This document shows, piece by piece, positions 51,032-59,871 of a stretch of DNA of 64,000 bases (position 1 is its first letter; each line of letters begins with the position of its first letter). The notes beneath the pieces were generated by a model that was given only the letters and a program-made list of their open reading frames with translations, was not told where the DNA came from and did not search any database. A program made the translations under genes and the position numbers. The DNA is from CBDBZX01 sp965213645 (GTDB taxonomy: Bacteria > Deinococcota > Deinococci > Deinococcales > Trueperaceae): positions 186,001 through 250,000 of the forward strand of contig CBDBZX010000008.1 of the NCBI GenBank assembly GCA_965213645.1, given 5' to 3'.

Positions 51032-52423
51032 TCATTCCTCAACCTCTACACGTTCTTCTGCGCCAAGGTGCTGCAAAATAAGCCCAAACACATCTGCAGC
51101 GTCCACCGAAGTCTGTTTTAATTCCCGTTGCGTAATCAAGACCGGCTGCTTCTGAGCGGACGTCGCTCGTAAACCGTGTGACCCCTTAACGAGCGTCGCG
51201 TCCAACCCAATCACGTCCATCATGTAGCGAAACCCCAACTTCTTTTTGAGCAGCACGCGCCCTGCTTTGAACTTGGGGTTCTTGATTTCAGGATTGATGA
51301 ACAACTCAGCGGGGTCGTAACCGGGTTTGTCGTGAATCGCCACGGTGCGGGCGAAGTCGGGCGCTTTGGCGTTGTCCAACCAGTAGTAGTAGGTGAACCA
51401 AGTACCTGGCTCAGCGAGCACGACGAAGTCACCGGAGCGAGGATGGTCTAAGCCGTAACGCTGTTTGCCTGCCTCATCTAAAACCTCAGCAACGCCCTCA
51501 GTGGATTCCAGAATCCCGCGCACCTCATTCGTACGGCTTCTGTCCTGCACATAAACATGCGTAATCTGATGGTCCGCCACGGCGAAGGCTGGGCTCATCC
51601 CGTAGTTGAGGTGCTCTAGGCCCAACTCCTCGCGCACGTGAATCAAACCCTTTTCGCGGAACACGCGGTTTAGGTGAATGGGCTTGTCGGCGTAGTCGAT
51701 GCCGTATTCAGAGACGATAACGACTTGTACACCTCTCGTCTCAAAAAATGCAATGAGGTCACCTGCCACGTCGTCAATCTCGCGTAAGTCCTGAGCGACC
51801 TTGTCTAAATCGGGGCCGTGCCGCTGCAAGCCGTAGTCGAGGTGGGGCAAGTAGACGAGGGAGAGGGTTGGGCTGTGGCGCTCCTCTACCCACTTGGCGG
51901 CGTCGGCTATCCATTGGCTCGAGACCACCGCCGAGTTCGGCCCCCAGAAATTAAAGAGGGGAAACTGTCCCAAATCGTGTTGCAAGGCGGGCCGAAGCTC
52001 GTGCGGCCACGTGTAAATGTCGGGAATCTTGCGTCCGTCAGCAGGGTACATCGGGCGCTCAATCACGGTGTAGTCGGCTGACGAATACGTCGCGTAGCGC
52101 CAGAAGAGGTTGGCGCAGGTGAAGTTGGGGTCTTGTTGCTTAGCGACTTCCCACACCTTTGGCGCTTGCACCATCCTGTCCGAACGGTGCCAAAACTTGA
52201 CCTCGCAGGCGTCGCGGGCGTACCAGCCGTTGCCGACGACGCCGTGTTCATGCGGCGTTTTGCCTGTCGTGTAAGTCGCTAGCGCGGTGCACGTCACGGC
52301 GGGCATCGCCTCTTTGACGTGCGCAAGCGTGCCGCGCTCCGCAAAGGCTTTGAGCTTGGGCGTGTGCTCCCCTAAAAGCTCAGGCGTGAGGCCGACGACG
52401 TTGATGACGGCGGTTCGGTTCAT
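51032..52423 (-). CDS. eboF: EboF-type nucleotide pyrophosphatase/alkaline phosphatase-family protein
   Basis: A 463-residue member of the type I phosphodiesterase/nucleotide pyrophosphatase superfamily. Features: VINVVGLTPELLGEHTPKLK, the nucleophile-Thr region PAVTCTALATYTTGKTPHEHGVVGNGWY, metal-site LPHLDYGLQRHGPD, VVIVSEYGID and the final SHGLRA with metal His. It acts on phosphate diesters; in ebo clusters (named in algal plastids, cyanobacteria and Pseudomonas) it is part of a set that moves a precursor metabolite toward the periplasm. Its neighbours EboC, EboE, EboB and EboD make this assignment firm. Confidence 0.85.
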   Translation of the reverse strand: MNRTAVINVVGLTPELLGEHTPKLKAFAERGTLAHVKEAMPAVTCTALATYTTGKTPHEHGVVGNGWYARDACEVKFWHRSDRMVQAPKVWEVAKQQDPNFTCANLFWRYATYSSADYTVIERPMYPADGRKIPDIYTWPHELRPALQHDLGQFPLFNFWGPNSAVVSSQWIADAAKWVEERHSPTLSLVYLPHLDYGLQRHGPDLDKVAQDLREIDDVAGDLIAFFETRGVQVVIVSEYGIDYADKPIHLNRVFREKGLIHVREELGLEHLNYGMSPAFAVADHQITHVYVQDRSRTNEVRGILESTEGVAEVLDEAGKQRYGLDHPRSGDFVVLAEPGTWFTYYYWLDNAKAPDFARTVAIHDKPGYDPAELFINPEIKNPKFKAGRVLLKKKLGFRYMMDVIGLDATLVKGSHGLRATSAQKQPVLITQRELKQTSVDAADVFGLILQHLGAEERVEVEE

Positions 52424-52467
52424 GGTGTGGATACTCCAATCAGAAAGTTGATAGATATACCATTACT

Positions 52468-53094
52468 TTACGAGTAAATCACGCTACGTCGGGCGCTAAA
52501 ATCATGCGTCTGCAAAAGCTCTGCGATGACCTGAGTTATTTTGTCACCCCCGGCGGATGAAGGTTCAATCGGTGAAAGCGCTGAGTAATCGCGGGTGTCA
52601 TCGCAGATGAGGCGTAAGTCAACGACGGGTATGCTCTTTGCAAACGCCTCTTTGAGAATGATTTCGTTATATATAGCCAACGCGCTATTCTTGGCTTCGC
52701 TGAGTCCTGGTACAGCATCGTAAACTGTGCAGACAGCGAGAGGTTTTTTGAAGCTCAGAAGATGCTCGAGCACCCTTCGATAATTCGCTCTAAACTCACC
52801 TCTTAGCAGCGCCGCGACTTCAAACCCTTCAGCAACAGAGCTGATTTTTTCTTTGAAGACGCTGCTTCTGCGGAGTGCGTCATTGCCGCCGCAGCTCATG
52901 ATGAGGTGCGTTGCATCATCCGGTAAGCTTCGAGCTTGCTCAAAAACGTCTTCTGTCACGTCGCCGTCGACAGCGAGAAGCGTAGCTCGCCAGGACGACC
53001 CGAGATGACGCTGAATCTGTTCTATCACTGAGGGTTCACCGGGAACGTAACCGGCATTGTCAAAGATCGAATCACCAAGTAGAACTGCGTGCAT
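52468..53094 (-). CDS. SGNH/GDSL-type hydrolase inside the Ebo cluster
   Basis: A 208-residue protein. Block I is VLLGDSIFDN (the serine of GDS), block III CGGNDALR, with Gly of block II in the VDGDVTEDV area. The usual C-terminal DxxH is replaced by SPIEPSSAGGDKI, a variant seen in some family members. It starts directly at the EboC stop with no gap, so it belongs to the operon. An esterase or acyl-hydrolase activity is expected; it is not one of the six classical Ebo proteins. Confidence 0.78.
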   Translation of the reverse strand: MHAVLLGDSIFDNAGYVPGEPSVIEQIQRHLGSSWRATLLAVDGDVTEDVFEQARSLPDDATHLIMSCGGNDALRRSSVFKEKISSVAEGFEVAALLRGEFRANYRRVLEHLLSFKKPLAVCTVYDAVPGLSEAKNSALAIYNEIILKEAFAKSIPVVDLRLICDDTRDYSALSPIEPSSAGGDKITQVIAELLQTHDFSARRSVIYS

Positions 53095-53964
53095 CTACGT
53101 TCCCTTGATGTACCGCTGAAAAAATAAGGTCAGACCGAAGGCAAGCAGCGCGAGCACAACGCCTGTCACTGAACCCACCACAGTAAGAACGAGCGCATCT
53201 AAGAGCGACACGCCCGCGATAAGCGAGCCAATCGCCGCGCCGAAGCTGCGTCTCACATAAACGAGATAGAGGCAAAAACTCACCCAGAGAGCGAAAAGAA
53301 GTACGAGGATGAGCCCGAGCGCGTTCACTTGCAGCGCGGCGTAAATCGCAGGAAGCGTGAGCGCCAGCGCAGGCCAATACCGCGCGAAACCGGGGCGTGA
53401 CTCCATTTTGGCGAGATAGGTCAGGCCGATGATGTAAAGCGCGAGCAAAAGAGACCAGAGACCGAGTGACGCCGAAAGCTGTAAGGAAAAGGCTAGAAAC
53501 GCGGTAGCGTAGACCATCACCCGTGTACTCGCCATAATCACCGGACTGAGCGGGTTCGTCTTGTGCCAGGCGTCGTAGAGGACGATCAAGCCGATGAGGA
53601 TAATCCCGCTGAGCAATGCTGCCGAACCTGTAAAGGCGAGTAAGAAAACTCCAGCGCCAAAGAGCGCTACCGCTACGGTGAGCGCGGCGTCGCGTGATAC
53701 GCTGCCCGCTGCAAGCGGCCTTTCGGGTTGCGCCTCAACGTCGTGCTCGTAGTCGAAGAGGTCATTGAGATACATCCCGGCGGTGTAGAAGAGGACAAGC
53801 GCCACGGCGAGCAAAGTTACCGTACCGGGTTGACTCAGCCCGCCCGCTAACGCCGCACCTGCTAAGACGTTGCTCGCGACGGTGGGGCTGTTCGAGATAC
53901 GCGCTAAGGCGAGATGATCTTTGAACGTGCCCCAGTTAGTTTGCGCAGCGCTAGAGGACACCAA
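53095..53964 (-). CDS. eboC: EboC-type UbiA-family prenyltransferase
   Basis: A 289-residue integral membrane protein with eight or nine helices. The first Asp-rich motif is YLNDLFDYEHDVEAQPERPL and the second is LIVLYDAWHK, both on the cytosolic face as in UbiA enzymes that attach prenyl chains to aromatic acceptors. It overlaps EboE by 14 bp. With a polyprenyl diphosphate synthase at 59.9 kb, a supply of prenyl donor is at hand. The true acceptor is unknown. Confidence 0.88.
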   Translation of the reverse strand: MVSSSAAQTNWGTFKDHLALARISNSPTVASNVLAGAALAGGLSQPGTVTLLAVALVLFYTAGMYLNDLFDYEHDVEAQPERPLAAGSVSRDAALTVAVALFGAGVFLLAFTGSAALLSGIILIGLIVLYDAWHKTNPLSPVIMASTRVMVYATAFLAFSLQLSASLGLWSLLLALYIIGLTYLAKMESRPGFARYWPALALTLPAIYAALQVNALGLILVLLFALWVSFCLYLVYVRRSFGAAIGSLIAGVSLLDALVLTVVGSVTGVVLALLAFGLTLFFQRYIKGT

Positions 53965-55147
53965 ACACCCACTCGTATTCTCGCTTAATCGACTCGAGCA
54001 TCCCCACCTTCAGTTCTTGGGGCAGCACGTCCCAAGTGTAGGTTTCAATCTCTAAATGCTCCGTAAACGACTTCTCTTTAAGTAGGTCAAACGTCTTCAC
54101 AATCCCCTCTTGCGTCGAATTTAACTCGCCAAAGCGCTCTGTAAAGATAGGCACGTGAAAATGCACCCGCCACTCGGTTGCGTGCGAATCCTGAATGTGA
54201 GGGAGCGCGTCGGGCAAGTCGGGGTACTGCGTAAACGTGCCGTCCGCGTTTTTCTGCACAACTTGATGTAAATAGGTAGATTCGACGAAAGATTTCAAAG
54301 TCTCAGCCACCTCTTCTCGAGCCGCTTTATCTTTGGGCAAAGCCACCTCTAAAGCCGAACTAATCTGAACCTTACCGACTTTGATGCCGACCTCTTCAAA
54401 ACGCTGCAACACGTCCGCAGGCTCCTCATAAGCCACTGCGACATGACAGGTGTCGAAGCAGATTTGGATGTGTTCCAACAAGACCTCTTGCGCCTCGCTG
54501 CGAGAGAGGTCTAAACATCTCGCTAAAATCATCGCGCCGTAGTCTAAAAGCCAATTTTGGTAAAAACGTACAACCTCTTCACTGTTTTCCAAAAGTCCGT
54601 CGGGCTCGGGCTCTAAGTCCAAGTGAATTGATACACCACGTTCTTTCACTCGGTAAAGCTCTTCAGCGACGCGCACAACGTTATTTGTTAGCGTTTCCCA
54701 GGTTGAAGTGCTGCCATCTACCCACGCCTTGTACGAGAGCGGGCTCGTTGAGATACCGCCCGTCATCCCGTCGGGTAAGAGATGCTCTAAAATCTGAATG
54801 AGCCGCAAAGTATAGCGTACCCGTTCCTCGTCGCGCCAGTCGGGAGCGTGGACGTTCGCCTTGACTGCTTGGGCGTGAAAGGGGCCGTAAGGAAAGCCGT
54901 TCATGGTGAAGACGTATAAGCCGCGTTCGTCCAGGAAATGCTTGAAGTGCCCTAAGTTGCTGTCCTCCAGAACGTCACAACTCTCATCACCCGATAGCCT
55001 CAAACCGATGCCGAAAGGTTCGTTAGGGGAGAACGCCGCTTTAAGCGGCAGCGCGTAACGCTCCAAGTTTGCCATGACCTCTTGCCAACCGCTGCTGGGG
55101 TGGATGTTGGTGCAGTAGGTGAAGTGCTGACCGCTACTCAGGCGCAT
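53951..55147 (-). CDS. eboE: metabolite traffic protein EboE (TIM-barrel)
   Basis: A 398-residue protein starting MRLSSGQHFTYCTNIHPSSG, the diagnostic EboE beginning, with a xylose-isomerase-like TIM barrel: HLDLEPEPDGLLENSEEVV, QICFDTCHVAVAYEEP, VGKVQISSALE, FHVPIFTERFGELNST and LEIETYTWDVLP. Metal-binding Glu, Asp and His residues are present. It overlaps EboB by 14 bp and EboC by 14 bp, showing tight coupling. Confidence 0.9.
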   Translation of the reverse strand: MRLSSGQHFTYCTNIHPSSGWQEVMANLERYALPLKAAFSPNEPFGIGLRLSGDESCDVLEDSNLGHFKHFLDERGLYVFTMNGFPYGPFHAQAVKANVHAPDWRDEERVRYTLRLIQILEHLLPDGMTGGISTSPLSYKAWVDGSTSTWETLTNNVVRVAEELYRVKERGVSIHLDLEPEPDGLLENSEEVVRFYQNWLLDYGAMILARCLDLSRSEAQEVLLEHIQICFDTCHVAVAYEEPADVLQRFEEVGIKVGKVQISSALEVALPKDKAAREEVAETLKSFVESTYLHQVVQKNADGTFTQYPDLPDALPHIQDSHATEWRVHFHVPIFTERFGELNSTQEGIVKTFDLLKEKSFTEHLEIETYTWDVLPQELKVGMLESIKREYEWVFGVL

Positions 55148-55991
55148 GGGTGACTAAGGGCGTCTCCTCTCGCATAGCGCTGCTGGGGTTCGTGAGCTTG
55201 AACTTGGGCGACTGTCCCAGGAACGAGGCGGGGTTTTCCATGACGATTTTGTCGATCAACGCTTCGCTGTGTCCTCGGCGGCGCATCTCCAAAACAAACT
55301 GTGGCACGGCGACGGGGTCGCTCTCGCCCCAATCGCAGGCCGACGCCACGCAGACGCGCTCCGCGCCGTGCATCTCGAGCATGTCGATCGCCCGCCCTGG
55401 CGAGGCTTTCGTCTTAGGGTAGAGCGTCATCCCCGTCCAGAAGCCGTTGTCTAAAATCATCCCGAGCGTGTGCTCTTCGGCGTGGTCCACCATGACGCGC
55501 CCCGGTTCGATGCGCGAGTCCGCCGCGAGCGTCTCGACGATGACCTTCGTGCCCTTGTACTTATCCTCTAAGTGCGGCGTGTGGATGTGGATGAGTTGGT
55601 TGTGCTCCAAGGCCAACTCGACGTGGTCCTTGAACGACGCAAGCTCGTTGCGTGTCACGCGGTTGAGTCCGATTTCGCCGATACCCAAGACGTTCGGGCG
55701 GTCTAAGAACTCGGGGATGATGTTCAAAACCTCTTTGGTCAGTTCGCGGTCTTCGCCCTCTTTCGGGTTCAAGCAGAGCCAGGTGTAGTGCTGGACGCCG
55801 TACTGGGCGGCGCGACTCGGTTCAAAGGTAGTCAAGTGCTCGAAGTAGTCGGCGAAGACGTCGGCGCTGCGGCGGTCATAACCGGCCCAAAATGCGGGCT
55901 CGCTCAGCGCGACGCAACCCGTCAAGGCCATCTTCTGGTAGTCGTCGGTGGTGCGTGAGACCATATGGGCGTGGAGATCGATATAGTTCAT
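55134..55991 (-). CDS. eboB: EboB-type TatD-family metal-dependent hydrolase
   Basis: A 285-residue amidohydrolase barrel. Metal ligands: DLHAHMVSRTTDDYQ (HxH), GIGEIGLNRV (Glu), IHIHTPHLEDKY (His), VMVDHAEEHT (His) and ASACDWGESDPVAVPQF (Asp). It lies in the ebo order D, small gene, B, E, C. ATG 55991 is chosen because GGAAAGG stands upstream; an in-frame start 30 bp further out adds a charged tail. Substrate unknown. Confidence 0.88.
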   Translation of the reverse strand: MNYIDLHAHMVSRTTDDYQKMALTGCVALSEPAFWAGYDRRSADVFADYFEHLTTFEPSRAAQYGVQHYTWLCLNPKEGEDRELTKEVLNIIPEFLDRPNVLGIGEIGLNRVTRNELASFKDHVELALEHNQLIHIHTPHLEDKYKGTKVIVETLAADSRIEPGRVMVDHAEEHTLGMILDNGFWTGMTLYPKTKASPGRAIDMLEMHGAERVCVASACDWGESDPVAVPQFVLEMRRRGHSEALIDKIVMENPASFLGQSPKFKLTNPSSAMREETPLVTHAPE

Positions 55992-55995
55992 CGGG

Positions 55996-56295
55996 TTACC
56001 CTTTCCGGCTCGAGGCCCCAAACGCTCCTTGCTGGTCGCGTTCTTCTAACAGTTCCGTATTGAGGTCGCTCAGCGCCATCTGCACCCGCTCAGCGCGTCC
56101 TACCTTATCTTCCGAGAGAACCGTAAGCGCGTCGCGAAAGGCGCGGAGCCTGAAGTCGTCCTCGCCGTTTTTATCCTTTGAGCGGTCTAGCCGGTCTAAA
56201 AAGCCAGCGATGTCCAAGATTTTGGTGCGGTGTTCGATGAAGAACTCGTCGATGAGTTTCTGTTGGCTCAGTGGGCAAGTGTCGGCTGTTTCCAC
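55996..56295 (-). CDS. small helical protein in the Ebo operon
   Basis: A charged, fully soluble 99-residue protein (METADTCPLSQQKLIDEFFI, later RSKDKNGEDDFRLRAFRDAL) predicted to be all helix. I recognise no family, and it is too short for EboA. Its ATG lies 28 bp inside the end of eboD and its stop is 4 bp before eboB, so it is translated with the operon and is probably a real subunit or adaptor. EboA itself is not seen in this window. Confidence 0.65.
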   Translation of the reverse strand: METADTCPLSQQKLIDEFFIEHRTKILDIAGFLDRLDRSKDKNGEDDFRLRAFRDALTVLSEDKVGRAERVQMALSDLNTELLEERDQQGAFGASSRKG

Positions 56296-57473
56296 GTCAT
56301 CCCCTTCTCTTCTCCGCTCTTTCGTCGCGCGTCTTGTGAACGCTTTTCCAAGAGGTCAATACTTTGTACGATAATTTCCGCGTCCATTTCGTGAACTTCT
56401 ACACCCTGACCGATACCTTCTAACAGCATGATGGTGAGGCGACCACCCAAGTGCTCCCGAAACTCGTTTAAGCCGCTGACAATTTGCTCAGTGTCGCTGA
56501 GTTCAGGCGTGTAAGTGGCGAGGTTGAGACCGTCGAAGAGCGTCATAATACGTTGCCAGTTCGTTTGGGAGAGCATTCCTTTAAGGTACGCATAGGTCGA
56601 ATCCAGAGCAATGCCAATCGCTACGGCTTCGCCGTGTCTGAGTGAATAGTCCGTCATCGCCTCTAACTTGTGCGCCGCCCAGTGTCCGAAATCTAAAGGG
56701 CGCGACGAGCCGAATTCGAAGGGGTCGCCGCTGGTGGCAATGTGGTGCAAATGCAACTCGGCGCAGCGGTAGACGGTATAGTTCATCGCCTTTGCGTCGC
56801 GGCGCACGAGCGCTTTAGCGTTTTGCTCTAAAAACTTGAAGAACCGCGCGTCTTTGAGAAGCGCCACTTTGACTGCCTCAGAGATACCGCCCAGCCAGTC
56901 GCGCTGCTCTAAGGTCGTCAAGAAGTGCGGGTCGTTCAAGACGGCAAAAGGCGGCGCGAACGTGCCTAAAAAGTTCTTTTTGCCAAAAGCGTTCACGCTG
57001 TTTTTGACGCCCACCGCCGAGTCGTTTTGCGAGAGCACGGTGGTCGGGACGCGCACGAGGCGCACGCCTCTATGTGAGGTTGCAGCGGCGTAACCGACCA
57101 TGTCGATGACCGCGCCGCCGCCGATGACGACCACGAAAGCGTGGCGGTCGATGCCGTGTTCGTGCACGGCGCGTTGGACGCGCTCGACGTTAGCGGGGCT
57201 GTTTTTAGTTTGCTCGCCGCCCTGGACGAGGATGGGAGCAGCGGTTGGCTCGAGCCTCTCACCCCACGCCTCGCAGTAGACGCGAATATCGTCAAGTAGT
57301 GCGGGATGATGGTCCGCTACGCCCTCATCTACGACGAAAAGCACACGCTTGACCTCTTCGTCGGGTTGGGCGAGCGTGTTGACTAAAAGAGGGTTGTTCT
57401 CAGCAAAGAGACCCTCCGTGAAATAGACGGGGTAGTGAAAGGTGACGTTCACGGTCTGGTCGATGGTACGCAT
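56268..57473 (-). CDS. eboD: EboD-type 3-dehydroquinate synthase-like protein
   Basis: A 401-residue sugar-phosphate-cyclase-fold protein, first of the operon. It opens MRTIDQTVNVTFHYPVYFTE and shows HAFVVVIGGGAVIDMVGYAA, RVPTTVLSQNDSAVGVKNSV, GGISEAVKVALLKD, LDFGHWAAHKLE and the metal-ligand HGEAVAIGIALDS. It resembles AroB but is the Ebo paralog, so the reaction is unlikely to be the shikimate step. Start at ATG 57473 is set by a TAGAGT box 7 nt upstream; a longer in-frame start at 57512 lacks support. Confidence 0.88.
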   Translation of the reverse strand: MRTIDQTVNVTFHYPVYFTEGLFAENNPLLVNTLAQPDEEVKRVLFVVDEGVADHHPALLDDIRVYCEAWGERLEPTAAPILVQGGEQTKNSPANVERVQRAVHEHGIDRHAFVVVIGGGAVIDMVGYAAATSHRGVRLVRVPTTVLSQNDSAVGVKNSVNAFGKKNFLGTFAPPFAVLNDPHFLTTLEQRDWLGGISEAVKVALLKDARFFKFLEQNAKALVRRDAKAMNYTVYRCAELHLHHIATSGDPFEFGSSRPLDFGHWAAHKLEAMTDYSLRHGEAVAIGIALDSTYAYLKGMLSQTNWQRIMTLFDGLNLATYTPELSDTEQIVSGLNEFREHLGGRLTIMLLEGIGQGVEVHEMDAEIIVQSIDLLEKRSQDARRKSGEEKGMTWKQPTLAH

Positions 57474-57480
57474 AGGCTTT

Positions 57481-57486
57481 ACTCTA
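57481..57486 (-). promoter_or_regulatory. -10 box, leaderless promoter of the Ebo operon
   Basis: TAGAGT on the minus strand, 7 nt before ATG 57473; decides the start of eboD. Confidence 0.5.
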
Positions 57487-57638
57487 GCGCAAAAGCGTGA
57501 AAATGGCGTCACGATGCGTCACAAGGCGGCGTATATGTTCGCTGAGATGTTGGCATTTAACCTTTGTCTATATCTACTTGGGATGCGTTGAATGCCATAA
57601 ATTTCGTGACGTGTTTACAGAGTGCTTATTGAAAGGCC

Positions 57639-57714
57639 GCAGGTAGCATCTGTAAACGTGAGTGCTGAACGCTGCTTTGTTGACTGAGGGCGTTTGTGAC
57701 TAGATACTACCTGC
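57639..57714. repeat. intergenic inverted repeat
   Basis: GCAGGTAGCATC (57639-57650) pairs with GATACTACCTGC (57703-57714) at 11 of 12 positions; each arm is followed by TGTAAACGT, and a reversed copy of that word stands at about 57610. It lies in the 350-bp gap between two divergent genes. No promoter elements other than the two start-proximal signals can be named there. Confidence 0.55.
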
Positions 57715-57823
57715 TGTAAACGTCAAAAATCCCTCACCCCTCCTGTGGGCTTTTTGGCAGGTCGGAGACGCTTTTTTGCCTATCCTGAAACCTGTTTTGA
57801 TGATCTATCCTAAGGAGGAAGGC

Positions 57824-59632
57824 ATGAAGAGGTTTAAGGTTGGGTTACTGCTCACGGCGGGGCTGATGATGCTACTGGCGGGCTGTAACCTCTTGGTTGA
57901 CAGCTCTGCGCCGTCTGTTTCTATTACAAATCCAGGGACTGGCACAATCAGCCCGCAAAGCACCGCCGTCACCGTAGCTGCGTCCGATGACGACAGTGGT
58001 GTCGCGAGCATCAAACTATTCGTCAACGGTAACGAGGTCAAGACCGAAGTTTTTCAGAAGGACGAAGAAGGCCGTTACTCGTTGGACGCGAGAATTCTGA
58101 GCTATGACTGGGCAGTAAGTGGCACAGGTCAATACACGCTCAAGGCAGTTGCTAAAAACGGTTACGGCAGAACGTCTGAAACAGAACGAACCGTAAGCGT
58201 CACAGAACCTTCCGACCCGGACAGCCCGGACGAGGCGAAGCCGACGGTCGAGTGGATTTCGCCGACAAATGATGATAACTATAGCGGCGTCGTAGATTTA
58301 GCGGTAGCCGCTAATGATGACAAAGGCGTCACGCGCGTGGAGTTCTACGCAGGTAACACGTTACTCGCTACAGATTCAGAGGCACCTTACAGCTACGAAT
58401 GGGATACCGAAGACGCTGATATGGGTCGCGATGACGGCCCTGTAACGCTCACAGCTAGAGCGTACGACGCAGTCGGTAAATTCGGCGAAGACGGCATCTC
58501 CATTACAGTGCTTAATAGCGGTATTCCGCCCACACTGACGATTGTTTCTCCAAATGACGGTCAAGAGATCGGCGCGACGTTCGACGTGGTTGCTGAAGTG
58601 GTTTCCGGCGGTGAGGACTATAGCTGGCAGCTTAATGACGGTCGCAAACTGTGGGTCTATGTCTATGATTATCGCGGTGAACTCGCCTCTAAAGATTACC
58701 TCACGGTTAATGGTACAGGTGAGACGGCAGACGAGCCCCAGGATAACGTTGACTTCATCGGTAGAGCCTCCTTTGACCTCGGCGATATTCCTACAGACAG
58801 CTACACCATTGTTGTTCAAGGTACAGTTGTCGTCAACGGCGTCGAAGTTAATGTGAGCCGCAGCAACGATGTTACAGGTGCCATCAACAGCACGTTGCCG
58901 CCTGCCTTACTCGTCTTCGCGCCCTCCCCACCAGAAGCGGGCGCAACGGCTCGAGTTGGTGACGTTATCAACGTGGCGGGGCGTGTGACCGATCAGACGG
59001 AAAATATCGAATCGGTTGAAGTGCGCATGGTTTGTGATAGCTGCGGCGCGAACGGTAGGCCCGAGAACAAGCTGCTCTACTACAACGACGAAGTAGAATA
59101 CGACAACTTTGCTACGGGCGTCATTGCGACTGACGGTTCGCCCTACGTTTTCGACAGCGACGAGTGGAAGCTACGTGTTGTCGCCATTGACAAGGGCAAC
59201 TCGAGCACGCGCAATATCAGAGAATTCAATGTTATTGTCGACAGGGACCCCTCGCTCTACGCTGACCTCGCTGAGGCGCTTGATTCGACTAACGACCCGG
59301 ATGGTAGTGGTCCTTTAGAGCCGAACTTCAGCGTTGAAACATTCGAGGACACGTCACGCGAGGTCACGCCGGAAAGAGCCGAGTGGGTCATCAATACGAG
59401 CGGTATCTCCAACCCTGTGAAGTACCTCTTGATCGTCAGACATAACGGCGCTGTCGTCGGTTCTGTCAAAGGTACGTTGGGCGAAAACCAGAATTCGCTT
59501 ACGCTCCGCAGGTCGTTTGGTGACTTGGATATCGGCAGTTGGCAAGTCGAAGCCATTTTCCAGGACACGGAGACGGGTGCGCAGTATTCTAACGTCGGCC
59601 CAGCCGTTGGTGTAACGAAGAACGACTTGTAA
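57824..59632 (+). CDS. lipoprotein with Ig-like repeats
   Basis: ATG 57824 follows AAGGAGGAAGGC, a strong ribosome binding site; earlier in-frame starts are not supported. The 602-residue product has a lipoprotein signal (FKVGLLLTAGLMMLLAGC) and then four or five beta-sandwich units. Two are of the Big/Ig type with SVSITNPGTGTISPQ and VEWISPTNDDNYSGVVDLAV, each followed by a DDxGVxxVxxYxxG-like core. The C-terminal third (about 350-600) is less clear. It should be anchored on the cell surface; function unknown. Terminator hairpins follow its stop. Confidence 0.8.
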   Translation: MKRFKVGLLLTAGLMMLLAGCNLLVDSSAPSVSITNPGTGTISPQSTAVTVAASDDDSGVASIKLFVNGNEVKTEVFQKDEEGRYSLDARILSYDWAVSGTGQYTLKAVAKNGYGRTSETERTVSVTEPSDPDSPDEAKPTVEWISPTNDDNYSGVVDLAVAANDDKGVTRVEFYAGNTLLATDSEAPYSYEWDTEDADMGRDDGPVTLTARAYDAVGKFGEDGISITVLNSGIPPTLTIVSPNDGQEIGATFDVVAEVVSGGEDYSWQLNDGRKLWVYVYDYRGELASKDYLTVNGTGETADEPQDNVDFIGRASFDLGDIPTDSYTIVVQGTVVVNGVEVNVSRSNDVTGAINSTLPPALLVFAPSPPEAGATARVGDVINVAGRVTDQTENIESVEVRMVCDSCGANGRPENKLLYYNDEVEYDNFATGVIATDGSPYVFDSDEWKLRVVAIDKGNSSTRNIREFNVIVDRDPSLYADLAEALDSTNDPDGSGPLEPNFSVETFEDTSREVTPERAEWVINTSGISNPVKYLLIVRHNGAVVGSVKGTLGENQNSLTLRRSFGDLDIGSWQVEAIFQDTETGAQYSNVGPAVGVTKNDL

Positions 59633-59641
59633 TACGAGGTT

Positions 59642-59672
59642 GCACGGCTTAGTTTGCAAAACTAAGCCGTGC
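59642..59672 (+). terminator. hairpin after the Ig-like lipoprotein gene
   Basis: GCACGGCTTAGTTT pairs perfectly with AAACTAAGCCGTGC (14 bp) across a GCA loop, 10 bp after the stop codon. No T-tract follows, so it may stabilise the 3' end rather than terminate alone. Confidence 0.65.
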
Positions 59673-59767
59673 CCTTCACGGATGGTAAGCTCTAACGCGC
59701 TCGGTAGGGATAAGTAAACTGTGCAATTCCGTATAAATTAGCGTTTAGCTAGGTCAGGTTTAGTTAC

Positions 59768-59793
59768 CCCCTCGAGTCTCTCGAGGGGTTTTT
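59768..59793 (+). terminator. intrinsic terminator
   Basis: CCCCTCGAG pairs with CTCGAGGGG (9 bp) over loop TCT, followed by TTTTT. It is 95 bp beyond the preceding hairpin and 80 bp before the next gene, with no coding sequence between. Confidence 0.85.
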
Positions 59794-59871
59794 CATGCTC
59801 CTACTTCGAAGAGGTCTTAGATAAGCTGTGCACAAACAAATAAGGTTGATGACCGCCATCTACCAAACGCG

